This document shows positions 45,029-53,706 of a stretch of DNA of 64,000 bases, piece after piece. The stretch is from Betaproteobacteria bacterium (lineage in GTDB: Bacteria > Pseudomonadota > Gammaproteobacteria > Burkholderiales > Rhodocyclaceae). The DNA lies in NCBI GenBank assembly GCA_016703785.1, contig JADJBM010000004.1, positions 248,001 through 312,000 of the forward strand, written 5' to 3'. The notes under the pieces were generated by a model. That model was given only the letters and a program-made list of their open reading frames with translations. It was not told the DNA's origin and did no database searches. The position numbers and the translations under genes are program-made. Position 1 is the stretch's first letter, and each line of letters opens with the position of its first letter.

Positions 45029-47116
45029 ATGGCCACATCCCAATCCCAGTTCTACGCCAACCTGAAGAAGTACTACACCTTCTACACGGGCGGCTTCGTC
45101 ACCTTCGTCATCCTGGTCGGCATCCTCGAACAGCTCGGTGTGCCGAACAAGATTCTCGGCTACGTCTTCCTCTTCGCCACCATCGCCCTATATGCCGGCA
45201 TCGGCTTCATGTCGAAGACGGCGGAAGTGGCGGAATATTACGTGGCAGGACGACGCGTACCGGCCATCTTCAACGGCATGGCGACAGGCGCCGACTGGAT
45301 GTCGGCCGCCAGCTTCATCGGCATGGCCGGCACGCTGTACCATTCCGGCTTCGACGGCCTCGCTTTCGTCATGGGCTGGACCGGCGGCTACTGCCTGGTG
45401 GCGCTGTTCCTCGCGCCCTACCTGCGCAAGTTCGGCCAGTTTACGATTCCTGACTTCCTCGGTGCCCGCTACGGCGGCAACATCCCGCGCTTCGTCGGCA
45501 TCATCGTCGCCATCACCTGCTCCTTTACCTATGTGATCGCGCAGATCTACGGCGTCGGCATCATCACTGCCCGCTTCACCGGCCTGGAATTCGCCGTCGG
45601 CGTGTTCGTCGGTCTTGCCGGCATCCTGGTGTGCTCCTTCCTCGGCGGCATGAAGGCGGTGACCTGGACGCAGGTGGCGCAGTACATCATCCTGATCGTG
45701 GCCTACATGATCCCGGTGGTGTGGCTGTCGGTAAAGCACACCGGCATGCCGATTCCGCAGATCTCCGCCTACACCTCGGCTCTGCCGAAAGTGACGGCGC
45801 TGGAGAAGGAGTTCAACGACAAGGCCACGCCGAAGGGCGCAGCGGAGGAGTCCGTGCGCGCTATCTTCCGCGACCGTGCCGCTGCCGCCGACGCCCAGCT
45901 GAAGGGCCTGGCGGAGGGCGGTGCCGGTTTCCTCGCCGCAGAGAAGCAGAAGCTGGAAGCCAAGGTTGCCGATCTGAAAGCTGCCGCCGCGCCTGACGTC
46001 AAGGCCATCGAGGCCGCAGAGAAGGCCGTCAAGGGCTTCCCGGCCGACCCCGTGGCTGCCAAGGAAGCCTGGACCAAGGCCAAGGCCGGCGCCGGAGGCA
46101 AGGCCGCTGCAGTCAAGGCCCATGCCCAGCCCTTCCCGGGCAAGGACGAGGCTGCGCAGAACAAGGCGCGGAAGAATTTCCTCGCGTTGATCCTCTGCCT
46201 GATGGTGGGCACGGCAGCCCTGCCGCACATCCTGATGCGCTACTACACGACCCCCTCGGTCAAGGAGGCGCGCATCTCGGTGGGCTGGTCGCTGTTCTTC
46301 ATCTTCCTGCTCTACTTCACGGCGCCGGCGTTGGCGATTCTCGTGAAATACGAGGTGTATCACAACGTCATCGGCACGTCCTTCGCGGCATTGCCCGCCT
46401 GGGTGGCCAACTGGGCGGCGGTGGACCCGACATTGATGGCCGTTACCGACATCAACAAGGACGGCATCGTGCAATTGGCCGAGCTCACCATCGGCGGCGA
46501 CCTGATCGTGCTGGCCACGCCGGAGATCGCCGGCCTGCCCTACGTGATCTCGGGCCTGGTGGCGGCCGGCGGTCTGGCTGCGGCGCTCTCCACGGCCGAC
46601 GGCCTGCTGCTGACCATCGCCAACGCGCTGTCGCACGACCTGTACTACAAGATGATCGACCCGAACGCCCCGACGGTTCGCCGTATCGCGGTGTCCAAGG
46701 GACTGCTGCTCGTGGTGGCGCTGCTTGCCGCCTACGTCACCAGCCTGAAGCCGGGCAACATCCTGTTCCTGGTCGGTGCGGCGTTCTCGCTGGCGGCTTC
46801 GGGCTTCTTCCCGGCCCTGGTCCTCGGCGTGTTCTGGAAGCGCGCCAACAAGTGGGGCGCCATCATCGGCATGGCGGCCGGTCTGTTCGTCTGCGGCTAC
46901 TACATGTACCTGACCTATCCGTTCTTCGGCGTCAATGCCCCGCTGTGGTGGGACATCGCCCCGATTTCCTCGGGTCTCTTCGGCATTCCGGCCGGTTTCA
47001 TCGGCCTGATCGTCGGCAGTCTGCTGACTGCGGCGCCGTCGAAGGAGGTGCAGGAACTGGTCGACCACGTCCGCTACCCGAACCTGGCGGGCGACATCGA
47101 CACTTCCGGTCGCTAA
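45029..47116 (+). CDS. sodium:solute symporter, DUF4212-associated (VC_2705/ActP-like)
   Basis: A 695-residue SSS-family transporter, probably for a small carboxylate such as acetate (inferred from ActP similarity). Core motifs: ADWMSAASFIGMAGTLY, GGMKAVTWTQVAQY, LSTADGLLLTIANALSHDLYY. It is longer than usual because of an Ala/Lys-rich, helix-prone insertion at about residues 251-377 between two membrane segments. A 12-residue EF-hand-like loop DINKDGIVQLAE (about 474-485) sits in a non-membrane segment; this looks like a subfamily trait. About 13 hydrophobic helices. A strong terminator follows. Confidence 0.9.
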   Translation: MATSQSQFYANLKKYYTFYTGGFVTFVILVGILEQLGVPNKILGYVFLFATIALYAGIGFMSKTAEVAEYYVAGRRVPAIFNGMATGADWMSAASFIGMAGTLYHSGFDGLAFVMGWTGGYCLVALFLAPYLRKFGQFTIPDFLGARYGGNIPRFVGIIVAITCSFTYVIAQIYGVGIITARFTGLEFAVGVFVGLAGILVCSFLGGMKAVTWTQVAQYIILIVAYMIPVVWLSVKHTGMPIPQISAYTSALPKVTALEKEFNDKATPKGAAEESVRAIFRDRAAAADAQLKGLAEGGAGFLAAEKQKLEAKVADLKAAAAPDVKAIEAAEKAVKGFPADPVAAKEAWTKAKAGAGGKAAAVKAHAQPFPGKDEAAQNKARKNFLALILCLMVGTAALPHILMRYYTTPSVKEARISVGWSLFFIFLLYFTAPALAILVKYEVYHNVIGTSFAALPAWVANWAAVDPTLMAVTDINKDGIVQLAELTIGGDLIVLATPEIAGLPYVISGLVAAGGLAAALSTADGLLLTIANALSHDLYYKMIDPNAPTVRRIAVSKGLLLVVALLAAYVTSLKPGNILFLVGAAFSLAASGFFPALVLGVFWKRANKWGAIIGMAAGLFVCGYYMYLTYPFFGVNAPLWWDIAPISSGLFGIPAGFIGLIVGSLLTAAPSKEVQELVDHVRYPNLAGDIDTSGR

Positions 47117-47147
47117 GAACTACGAGGAGGAGGGGGAAACCCCTTAC

Positions 47148-47176
47148 GAGCCCGCCGCAAGGCGGGCTCTTTTTTT
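47148..47176 (+). terminator. Rho-independent terminator after the symporter gene
   Basis: Perfect 9-bp stem GAGCCCGCC-GCAA-GGCGGGCTC followed by seven Ts. Confidence 0.92.
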
Positions 47177-47210
47177 GAGGGCCTTTGGCGCTGCAGGAGT
47201 CGCCAGGGAA

Positions 47211-47822
47211 CTACCGAGGGCTCTCAAAAAAACGCCGAACGTCTTCGGAGACAAGGTGCCTGAGGTCGCTGCGCTCGGCATCCTTGACCAGCTTGAGCGC
47301 GCGCTTGGGTTCGAAGTCGGCGAGGCGCTTGGCAATCTGCTCCACCTGCTCGGGCTGATGGGCGTGGTGGCAGGCCATGCCCCACTGGTAGAAGGCCTCG
47401 CCGTTCATGGGTTGCAGTTCGGCAGCCTTGGCGAAGGCGGTTGCCGCCTCGACATGCTCGCCGAGGCGGGCATGGGCCAGGCCGAGGCCGTACCAGGCGC
47501 GGTCGAGCGACGGCTTCAAGCGCACGGCCTCGGCAAAGGCGGAGACGGCTTCACGGGAGCGGCCATCCTGCTCGAGGACAAAGCCGTGGTTGAAATGCAT
47601 GTCGGCATCCTCGGGGGCGAGGCGCAGGGTTTCGATGAACCACTTGTCGGCAATATCGAAGCGCTTCTTGCGCGCGGCGATGAAGGCAAGATGCCGTGCG
47701 GCCTGGACGTCATCCGGCTTGATCCGGTAGGCCTGGGCATATTCGTTGAACGCCTGGTCCTCGCGGCCGAAGACATGCAGCAGCCAGCCGCGGGCATAAT
47801 GTCGCCAGTGTTCGAAATTCAT
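47211..47822 (-). CDS. tetratricopeptide-repeat protein
   Basis: A 203-residue soluble protein with about four TPR units between residues 15 and 155 (for example LAPEDADMHFNHGFVLEQDG, LKPSLDRAWYGLGLAHARLG, LQPMNGEAFYQWGMACHHA). No signal peptide. Role unknown; probably a scaffold or adaptor. Divergent from a small membrane-protein gene with 35 bases between them, suggesting shared regulation. Confidence 0.8.
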   Translation of the reverse strand: MNFEHWRHYARGWLLHVFGREDQAFNEYAQAYRIKPDDVQAARHLAFIAARKKRFDIADKWFIETLRLAPEDADMHFNHGFVLEQDGRSREAVSAFAEAVRLKPSLDRAWYGLGLAHARLGEHVEAATAFAKAAELQPMNGEAFYQWGMACHHAHQPEQVEQIAKRLADFEPKRALKLVKDAERSDLRHLVSEDVRRFFESPR

Positions 47823-47857
47823 TGCAACACCTCAGAGTGGAAGGCTGAAACAATACC

Positions 47858-48163
47858 ATGACTCACATCGATCTGTTCATCGTCTCCGTCCTGCGCGCCC
47901 TCGTCGAAGTGGCCCTGCTCGCCCTGCTCGGACAGGGCCTGCTCGCCCTGCTGGCGGGCAGCCGGCGGCACAACAATTTCGTCTATCGCCTGTTCATCGT
48001 CATTACCCAACCGGTGATCTCCTTCGTGCGACGGATCACGCCGAAGATCATCCTCGACAAGCACCTGCCCTTCGTCGCTTTCTTCCTGATGTTCTGGTTG
48101 TGGATCCTGCTGGCCTGGGTCAAACGCGAGCTGTGCGTCCTGAACGGACTGACGGGCTGTTGA
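47858..48163 (+). CDS. small membrane protein of unknown function
   Basis: 101 residues with two clear hydrophobic segments (about 5-32, VSVLRALVEVALLALLGQGL, and about 70-90, LPFVAFFLMFWLWILLAWV) separated by a basic stretch (GSRRHNNFVYRLF, RRITPKIILDK). It ends in a Cys-containing tail (CVLNGLTGC). I recognise the type as a conserved betaproteobacterial hypothetical but cannot assign a function. It converges on the histidine kinase gene. Confidence 0.72.
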   Translation: MTHIDLFIVSVLRALVEVALLALLGQGLLALLAGSRRHNNFVYRLFIVITQPVISFVRRITPKIILDKHLPFVAFFLMFWLWILLAWVKRELCVLNGLTGC

Positions 48164-48170
48164 GGACGCC

Positions 48171-49658
48171 CTACAGCGTCGGCTGGAATTTCTCCGGCGA
48201 CTGCGCCAGCAGTGCGGAAACCGTGAAGCGGCGGCGCGGAAACACCACTTGCGCCAGCGTACCGCGGCCCGACGGGCTCGGCTTCAACTGCACGCTGCCC
48301 AGATGCAGCTCGGCAATCTCGCGCACGATGGCGAGACCCAGGCCGCTGCCCGGTGCTTCGTTGCCTAGCACGCGATAAAAGCGCTCGAAAACGAGCTCGC
48401 GTTCGTTGTCGGCAATACCCGGCCCGTCGTCCTCGACTTCGAGGACGGCAAACTCGCCGACGCGGGTGCGCACCGTCACTCGGCCGCCATGCGGCGTGTA
48501 TTTCACGGCGTTGTCGATCAGGTTAGCACTCAACTCTCGCAGAAGCAGCGGATTTCCGCTGATCTGCAACGGCCAGCCGGTGCCCTCGAAACCGAGGTCG
48601 ATCCGCTTCGCCATGGCAGCAGGCACCCATTCCAGCGTGGTCTGCCGCACCAGTGCTTCCAGGTCCACCTTTTCGATGGAGTGCGTCTTCTCATGGCTGG
48701 ACTCGGCCCGGGCGAGGACCAGCAGCTGATTGATGAGGTGGGCGGCGCGGTCGGCGCTTTCGGCGATCTGCCGCAGCGAGGCACGCACCAGCTGCGGATC
48801 GGTTTCACTGAGCGCCAGTTCGGTCTGCATCTTCAGTCCGGTCAAGGGGGTGCGCATCTGGTGCGCCGCGTCGCCGATGAAGCGCTGCTGCGCCTGCAAA
48901 TTCTGCTCGAGCCGCGCCATCATGTCGTTGAAGGCATAGATCACGGGCTTGACCTCTTCGGGCACGCCGGCCGTCGGAATCGGCGATAGATCGGTCGGCA
49001 TGCGGCGTCGGATCATGCGGCCGAGCCGGTTGAGCGGTTCGATGCCGCGGCCGAGACCGATCCATACCAGCAGCACCGCCAGCGGGATCACGGCGAAGTG
49101 CGGCAGCGTGACGCCTGACAGGATGCGGCTCGCCAGCGCGTTGCGCTTGTTGCGCGTCTCGGCAACCTGCACCAGGATGGGCGCCCGCTCCGGAACCGGC
49201 ACCGGCACAAGGTACAGATAGGCGACGCGAATGGCCTGGCCCTTCAAGTCATCGTCACGGAAGTAGACCTTCTCCGGAACAATCCTGTAGGGCGGTTCTA
49301 CCCAGTGCAAATCGAGGTCGCCGGCCACCAGTTCATTGTTGAAGCCCAGTACCTGAAAATAGATCGAATCGTCGTCGTCCCTGCGCAAGAGGCTGCGCAC
49401 CGGGGTAGTGCGATCGACCTTGATCTTGACGCCGCCGTCCTCCTCCGCAACGAAGCGGGCCAGCGTCTTCACATTTTCGGCCAGATGCTGATCGTAAGGA
49501 TCGTCCGAGATGCTGCTGGCGACGTTCTGGATGAGGATGACGCTGAGCGGCCAGATCAGCAGCAGCGGCATCAGCATCCAGTCGAGGATCTCGCCGAATA
49601 CCGACTGGCGCTCGGCCTCCTCGGGCCGTTTCCTGCGCAGCCGGTCGCTAAGCGCCAT
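48171..49658 (-). CDS. two-component sensor histidine kinase, TctE/QseC-like
   Basis: A 495-residue membrane kinase. TM1 lies near residues 27-47 (WMLMPLLLIWPLSVILIQN), followed by a periplasmic 2CSK_N-type sensor region (about 48-180), TM2 (about 185-205), HAMP, HisKA (AAHQMRTPLTGLKMQTELAL) and HATPase (NLIDNAVKYTPHGGRV, DDGPGIAD, GSGLGLAIV). ATG 49658 overlaps the response-regulator stop by 11 bases. The N-terminal sensor type suggests a small organic acid ligand, inferred only. Confidence 0.9.
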   Translation of the reverse strand: MALSDRLRRKRPEEAERQSVFGEILDWMLMPLLLIWPLSVILIQNVASSISDDPYDQHLAENVKTLARFVAEEDGGVKIKVDRTTPVRSLLRRDDDDSIYFQVLGFNNELVAGDLDLHWVEPPYRIVPEKVYFRDDDLKGQAIRVAYLYLVPVPVPERAPILVQVAETRNKRNALASRILSGVTLPHFAVIPLAVLLVWIGLGRGIEPLNRLGRMIRRRMPTDLSPIPTAGVPEEVKPVIYAFNDMMARLEQNLQAQQRFIGDAAHQMRTPLTGLKMQTELALSETDPQLVRASLRQIAESADRAAHLINQLLVLARAESSHEKTHSIEKVDLEALVRQTTLEWVPAAMAKRIDLGFEGTGWPLQISGNPLLLRELSANLIDNAVKYTPHGGRVTVRTRVGEFAVLEVEDDGPGIADNERELVFERFYRVLGNEAPGSGLGLAIVREIAELHLGSVQLKPSPSGRGTLAQVVFPRRRFTVSALLAQSPEKFQPTL

Positions 49659-50319
49659 CCGGCCGATCCAGGCAGTACCCCAGGCCGCGCACCGTGCTGA
49701 TGCGCACGCCGCCAGCTTCCAGCTTCTTGCGCAGGCGGTGCACATAAACCTCGATGGCGTTGGTGCTGACCTCCTCGCCCCAGCCGCACAGATGGTCGAC
49801 CAGTTGTTCCTTGCTGACCAGACGGCCGGCACGCAGGAGCAGGATTTCCATGAGGGCCAGTTCGCGGGCGGAGAGGTCGATCGCATTGCCGTCGATGCGA
49901 GCGCTGCGCTCGGTCTGGTCGTAGGTCAGCAGTCCGAACTCGATTTTCGTCGGATTGCCCGTGCCGCGGCGCGTCAGCGCACGTACGCGCGCTTCCAGCT
50001 CCGGCAGGGCGAAAGGCTTGGTGAGGTAGTCGTCGGCGCCCGCGTCGAGGCCGCGGACGCGGTCCTCCAGTCCATCCTGCGCCGTCAGAATCAGCACGGG
50101 CAGGGGGGCCTTGCGCCCGCGCAGGCGCTTGAGCACCTCGATGCCGTGCATTTTCGGCAGGCCGAGATCGAGGATCAGCAGGTCGAATTGCTGCGCGAGC
50201 AACGCCGCATCGGCATCGCTGCCATTGGTGACATGGTCCACTGCATAGCCGGACTTGCGCAGGGTGCGCACCAGTCCGTCTGCAATGATGCGATCGTCTT
50301 CGGCGAGCAGGATATGCAT
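49648..50319 (-). CDS. OmpR-family response regulator, TctD/QseB-like
   Basis: A 223-residue regulator. The receiver has D8/D9, phospho-acceptor D51 (LILDLGLPKMHG) and Lys near 101 (LTKPF). The C-terminal winged helix (about 130-218; LSARELALMEILLLRAG, VHRLRKKLEAGGVRI) follows. Cotranscribed with the kinase. A direct repeat 20-35 bases upstream of the start fits an autoregulatory binding site. Confidence 0.92.
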   Translation of the reverse strand: MHILLAEDDRIIADGLVRTLRKSGYAVDHVTNGSDADAALLAQQFDLLILDLGLPKMHGIEVLKRLRGRKAPLPVLILTAQDGLEDRVRGLDAGADDYLTKPFALPELEARVRALTRRGTGNPTKIEFGLLTYDQTERSARIDGNAIDLSARELALMEILLLRAGRLVSKEQLVDHLCGWGEEVSTNAIEVYVHRLRKKLEAGGVRISTVRGLGYCLDRPDGA

Positions 50320-50338
50320 GGGGAAAGTGTCGAGGATT

Positions 50339-50354
50339 GTAAGGCAACTGTAAG
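50339..50354 (-). promoter_or_regulatory. direct-repeat binding site for the adjacent OmpR-type regulator
   Basis: Minus-strand CTTAC-N6-CTTAC (repeat period 11 bases) just upstream of the regulator gene. OmpR/QseB/PmrA-type proteins bind tandem half-sites with this one-helical-turn spacing. Confidence 0.5.
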
Positions 50355-50431
50355 CGTCTCAGTTTAGCCTTGAATCGCTGTTCTCCATTTACTCGGTCTT
50401 AGGGGGCTGGCCGGCATCGTCGGGCAGCCCC

Positions 50432-50475
50432 GGGGGCGGACAAAGCTGCATCGCTCCGCCCCCTGCCGTTTTTTT
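50432..50475 (+). terminator. orphan plus-strand Rho-independent terminator
   Basis: Perfect 9-bp stem GGGGGCGGA / TCCGCCCCC with a 14-base loop, then TGCCG and seven Ts. The T-run is on the plus strand, yet all neighbouring genes (response regulator, 50519-51364) are on the minus strand. It may end an unannotated small RNA. Confidence 0.6.
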
Positions 50476-50518
50476 CAAACCGTCGTCCGCCCGGTAACCG
50501 GTACCTTCGGGAGATCGC

Positions 50519-51364
50519 TCAGCCCGCCGGCAGCCGAAGCTGCACGCCTTCCCAGAATTCCCCGGCCTTGCGCTTGCTGCCGATGGATTCCAGCGTCTCC
50601 CGCGTCTTTTCCAGCCTTGCCCGCAATTCCGGCAGCGTCTTGCACTTCTCGATGGCTTCCACCAGTGAATCGCCGTCCGGCCCCAGCGAATCGAGGAGAT
50701 AACGCCGTGCGAATCGGGCGGCTTCCTGCATGGAAGGCTGCGGCGATGGCGACGGCTGCACAGCAGGCTGCTGGGGAGCGGCGGGCGGCGGGGCGGCCGG
50801 GGCAGCCGCTGGCGCAGGAGCGGACTGCGGCCCCAAGACAGGCGTGGCGGGAATCGGTTGCCCTTCGAGCAAGGCCTGTGCCGTGTTCCAGAACTCCTCG
50901 GCCTTTTTCTTCTTGCCCATGCCCTCGATCACATCGCGCGTTTTACCCAGTTGGGTGCGCAACTGGTCAATGGTCTTGCATTTGTCGATGGCGACAGCCA
51001 GCATGTCTGCATCCTGCCCTAGAACGGCATCCAGGAAACGCTCGGCGTAGCGCATCGTCTCCTGCATGATGCGCAAATCCTGTGGCGTGAGGGCCGCCGG
51101 GACCTGCGGCGAGGCCGCGGCAGGCGCTGCTGCCGGTGCTGTCGGTGCTGCAGAGGCTTCCGCCGAGATGAACCCGCCTTCGACCAGCTTGGTCAGGAGG
51201 CCTTGCGGGTCCGGCATGTGCTGTGCCCTGGCAAGAAGATTGGCCGCCGTGGTCTTGCCATCGACCATGACCAGCAGCGTGCGCTCGCGCATGCCGAGCA
51301 CCGTCCGCTGCGCCATCTCCTCCTGCCCCTTCTGGGTCTTCTTGTAAACGGCATTCAAGTCCAT
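50519..51364 (-). CDS. hypothetical protein with two internal helical repeats
   Basis: 281 residues. The N-terminal domain (about 1-70; VYKKTQKGQEEMAQR, LLVMVDGKTTAANLL) is followed by an Ala/Pro linker, repeat 1 (about 95-170; MQETMRYAERFLDAVLGQDA then IDKCKTIDQLRTQLGKTRDV and AEEFW), a second Ala/Pro-rich linker, and repeat 2 (about 212-278; MQEAARFARRYLLDSLGPDG, IEKCKTLPELRARLEKTRET, AGEFW). No signal peptide or membrane segment. The KTQKGQEE N-terminus recurs in uncharacterised betaproteobacterial proteins. Function unknown. GGGAGGG precedes ATG 51364. Confidence 0.82.
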   Translation of the reverse strand: MDLNAVYKKTQKGQEEMAQRTVLGMRERTLLVMVDGKTTAANLLARAQHMPDPQGLLTKLVEGGFISAEASAAPTAPAAAPAAASPQVPAALTPQDLRIMQETMRYAERFLDAVLGQDADMLAVAIDKCKTIDQLRTQLGKTRDVIEGMGKKKKAEEFWNTAQALLEGQPIPATPVLGPQSAPAPAAAPAAPPPAAPQQPAVQPSPSPQPSMQEAARFARRYLLDSLGPDGDSLVEAIEKCKTLPELRARLEKTRETLESIGSKRKAGEFWEGVQLRLPAG

Positions 51365-51390
51365 TTACACCCTCCCCCGGGTTCTACTTT

Positions 51391-51410
51391 AGTGATAAAA
51401 CTATATCACT
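51391..51410. promoter_or_regulatory. inverted repeat upstream of the two-repeat hypothetical gene
   Basis: AGTGATA-AAACTA-TATCACT, perfect 7-bp arms, 27-46 bases before the gene start. The AT-rich centre could hold its -10 region, making this an operator candidate. Confidence 0.45.
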
Positions 51411-51431
51411 CACCCCCAACTTCAACCACCC

Positions 51432-51458
51432 AAAAAACAAACCCCGCCGAAGCGGGGT
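51432..51458 (-). terminator. groESL terminator
   Basis: Minus-strand stem ACCCCGC-TTCG-GCGGGGT (UUCG tetraloop) followed by TTGTTTTTTG. Confidence 0.85.
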
Positions 51459-51479
51459 CTGCTTTGTTCGGAAGGGGGT

Positions 51480-51537
51480 AACGGGGGAAACCTCGGTTTC
51501 CCCCGTTCCTGCCCGGACATGCAATCGGCAAAGCCGA

Positions 51538-51547
<10 letters not shown>
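51480..51547 (-). other. two strong hairpins in the groEL 3' end
   Basis: Perfect 13-bp stem AACGGGGGAAACC / GGTTTCCCCCGTT (51480-51507). A second hairpin GGACATG-x-AATCGGC-AAA-GCCGATT-x-CATGTCC (51515-51547, one mismatch) overlaps the groEL stop codon. With the terminator they form three consecutive hairpins that may protect the 3' end. Confidence 0.55.
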
Positions 51548-53187
<1,640 letters not shown>

Positions 53188-53210
53188 TGCGTTTCTCCTC
53201 TATGGTTCCG

Positions 53211-53504
53211 TTACTTGGCTTCGACTACGCCCATGATGTCTTCTTCGCGCATGACGAGCAGTTCCTCGCCTTCGACCTTGACGGTCTGGCCGGCATACTT
53301 GCCGAACAGCACCTTGTCGCCGGCCTTGACGTCGAGCGCGATGTGCTTGCCGTTGTCGTCACGTTTGCCGGGGCCGACCGCAATGATTTCGCCCTGATCG
53401 GGCTTTTCTGCGGCGTTGTCGGGAATAACGATGCCGGAGGCCGTCTTGCGCTCCTCTTCCAGGCGCTTGACGATCACGCGGTCATGCAAAGGACGTATTT
53501 TCAT
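53211..53504 (-). CDS. groES: 10-kDa co-chaperonin GroES
   Basis: The 97-residue heptameric lid of GroEL. It begins MKIRPLHDRVIVKRLEEE, has the mobile loop ERKTASGIVIPDNAAEK, and ends EEDIMGVVEAK. First gene of groES-groEL with an AGAGAGGAGATAA ribosome region. Confidence 0.98.
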   Translation of the reverse strand: MKIRPLHDRVIVKRLEEERKTASGIVIPDNAAEKPDQGEIIAVGPGKRDDNGKHIALDVKAGDKVLFGKYAGQTVKVEGEELLVMREEDIMGVVEAK

Positions 53505-53540
53505 GGAGTTATCTCCTCTCTACAGATTGATTTCATGAAA

Positions 53541-53556
53541 GTGAGCGAACGCTCAC
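53541..53556. promoter_or_regulatory. palindrome in the groESL leader
   Basis: GTGAGCG-AA-CGCTCAC, perfect 7-bp arms, preceded by the palindrome TTTCATGAAA (53531-53540). It is downstream of CIRCE in the transcribed leader and could be an additional operator or an mRNA hairpin. Confidence 0.5.
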
Positions 53557-53581
53557 ATAGCAAAATAACGTGGGACAGCCA

Positions 53582-53608
53582 TTAGCACTCATTGCTAACG
53601 AGTGCTAA
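53582..53608. promoter_or_regulatory. CIRCE element (HrcA operator)
   Basis: Exact consensus TTAGCACTC-N9-GAGTGCTAA. HrcA represses groESL through this element. hrcA itself is not in the window. Confidence 0.97.
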
Positions 53609-53609
53609 T

Positions 53610-53637
53610 AATAGGGGTGTCCCGGGCTTATTTCAAG
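53610..53637 (-). promoter_or_regulatory. sigma-32 heat-shock promoter of groESL
   Basis: Minus-strand CTTGAAA (53637-53631), 13-base spacer, CCCCTATT (53617-53610), close to the RpoH consensus CTTGAAA / CCCCATNT. Transcription would start inside CIRCE, so positive (sigma-32) and negative (HrcA) control coincide. Confidence 0.85.
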
Positions 53638-53706
53638 TAGCAATTGGATTTATCGTTGTCCCAGGGTTCGAGCCGGACACCAGACTTGAGTCGCTACAAT
53701 GGCGGC

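Noticed and set aside
45188..47068. Open frame of about 626 codons opposite the sodium/solute symporter
   Set aside because: Low-complexity Arg/His/Gln translation mirroring the transmembrane codons of the real gene.
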